IMG/VR virus record: IMGVR_UViG_3300032313_001231
Span: 1-41,421 of that record
Origin: a virus
Reading direction: 5' to 3' (one strand)
Length of the DNA stretch: 41,421 bases
Below are positions 40,763-41,421 of the stretch, piece after piece (position 1 is the first letter of the stretch; every line of letters starts with the position of its first letter). Made by a program: the position numbers and the translations under genes. The notes under the pieces are model-generated. The model did not search any database. It saw only the letters and a program-made list of their open reading frames with translations, and was not told the DNA's origin.

Positions 40763-41421
40763 ATGAGTGATGCAATAATTTCGTTTGAAGATAGTCAGTG
40801 GGATTTTTTTGACCCAGAGTATTCCATTCAACTAAGAACAAACTATCCCGAACTGTGGTCTATGGGCGGCGGGGAAAAAAGCGACTACGTCCACGAAGTA
40901 CTTGTATCAATATATGAAAACGACGGAGTAGCAGAAACTCCCGAACAAGTAGAAATACTTGAATTACGTGAGTCGTGGATTAAAAGACACTTTGAAGATT
41001 TAACCCCCATGGGAAGTATTGCTCAAGTAAAATGGCTGGCTGTTTCTTACTACGGTGAGGGTTGGCAAAAAAAGACAATCAACGAGCAGGTAACAAGATT
41101 CCATGCACGACAAGATTGGCTTCTTGAAAAAGGTGGTCCGTGCTGGGAAGGCTACAAGCAAGTTGGAACTAAAAAGGGAAAAAGCGGGAAAATGGTTCCG
41201 AACTGTGTTCCGATTGAAATCAAAAGCGCACAACTAAAAAACCCTAAAGGCGGACTTACTGCCGCTGGAAGAAAATTCTTTAAAAGAACCGAAGGTTCAA
41301 ATCTTAAACCAGGCGTAAAGGGTGCTGCTGATACTCCGGAAAAGATGAGAAGAAAAGGTTCATTCCTAACCAGATTCTTTACTAATCCATCAGGTCCCAT
41401 GAAAGACGAAAAGGGTCGCCC
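40763..41421 (+). CDS. DUF6321-like phage protein (C-terminus cut by window edge)
   Basis: The frame is open from the ATG at 40763 to the edge, 219 residues. The N-terminal 120 residues contain LRTNYPELWSMGGG, then ELRESWIKRHFEDLTPMGSI and VKWLAVSYYGEGWQKKT. A paired-cysteine motif follows (GPCWEGYKQVGTKKGKSGK then MVPNCVP), and the C-terminal part reads NPKGGLTAAGRKFFKRTEGS, then NLKPGVKGAADTPEKM and KGSFLTRFFTNPSGPM. The GGLT-x-A-G-R-x-x-[FY] and SNLKP-x-V blocks are characteristic of the DUF6321 proteins seen in many marine and freshwater phages. Its role is unknown. The Cys motif relates it to the motifs in the giant proteins. Confidence 0.72.
   Translation, partial: MSDAIISFEDSQWDFFDPEYSIQLRTNYPELWSMGGGEKSDYVHEVLVSIYENDGVAETPEQVEILELRESWIKRHFEDLTPMGSIAQVKWLAVSYYGEGWQKKTINEQVTRFHARQDWLLEKGGPCWEGYKQVGTKKGKSGKMVPNCVPIEIKSAQLKNPKGGLTAAGRKFFKRTEGSNLKPGVKGAADTPEKMRRKGSFLTRFFTNPSGPMKDEKGR

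Noticed and set aside
1-41421. CRISPR arrays, tRNA or rRNA genes, insertion sequences, integrase
   Set aside because: No regular repeat-spacer pattern, cloverleaf-like sequence, transposase or integrase reading frame was noticed by eye; a tRNA search program was not available.

Overview
This window looks like part of the genome of a contractile-tailed dsDNA phage (myovirus type) or a prophage of one. It carries large terminase, HK97-type portal, prohead protease, acidic capsid-assembly protein, HK97-type major capsid protein, neck/tail-completion proteins and a tail sheath, plus a recombination set. No host housekeeping genes, rRNA or tRNA were seen. The DNA is AT-rich by eye. Several modules (a DGDGDG calcium-loop module, a DUF6582-like domain, a 168-aa protein with KW and SYWRV motifs) recall phages of Actinobacteria, so an aquatic low-GC actinobacterium is a plausible host, but this is inference only.

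Layout. Two divergent blocks meet at about 11.2 kb. The minus-strand block (11164 down to 1) runs: large terminase, a conserved actinophage-type protein, Rad52-like annealing protein, Cas4/RecB-like nuclease, a coiled-coil protein, HNH nuclease, RuvC-like resolvase, an IbrA/IbrB-like cassette (PP-loop PAPS-reductase-family protein between two ParB-like proteins, with a 56-residue gene inside), then a very basic small protein, head-tail connector, tail-completion and tail-terminator candidates, a small unknown protein, and the tail sheath cut by the window edge. The plus-strand block (11224 to 41421) runs: small membrane protein, portal, a 2283-aa protein that begins with a prohead protease, an acidic Cys/PepSY/DUF6582 protein, then giant multidomain proteins of 2118, 667, 1047 and 1125 aa separated by small genes, the major capsid protein, a strong UUCG-loop terminator, and four small genes ending in a DUF6321-like protein cut by the edge.

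The most unusual part is 13.6-38.2 kb. About 21 kb codes for giant proteins placed between portal/protease and capsid. They combine effector-type domains: zincin-like HExxH metallopeptidases (two), a ParB-like nuclease, ADP-ribosyltransferase-like segments, a zeta-toxin-like P-loop kinase, a HipA/PI3K-like kinase and a probable degenerate copy, and tandem HTH-like repeats. The proteins are linked by shared short motifs: FAS(T/S)S at linker positions, a DPKAxDGDGDG calcium-loop module, and paired-cysteine motifs. This fits the 'polyvalent protein' idea of phage-packaged effectors delivered with DNA. The linker motif, recurring in chains led by a prohead protease, suggests a testable polyprotein-processing or head-targeting system.

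Regulation. A TACAAT-centred element recurs 26-28 bases upstream of three genes and farther upstream of the capsid and sheath genes. Many genes are coupled by TAATG or ATGA stop-start overlaps. An 8-bp perfect inverted repeat lies in the divergent terminase/membrane-protein intergenic region.
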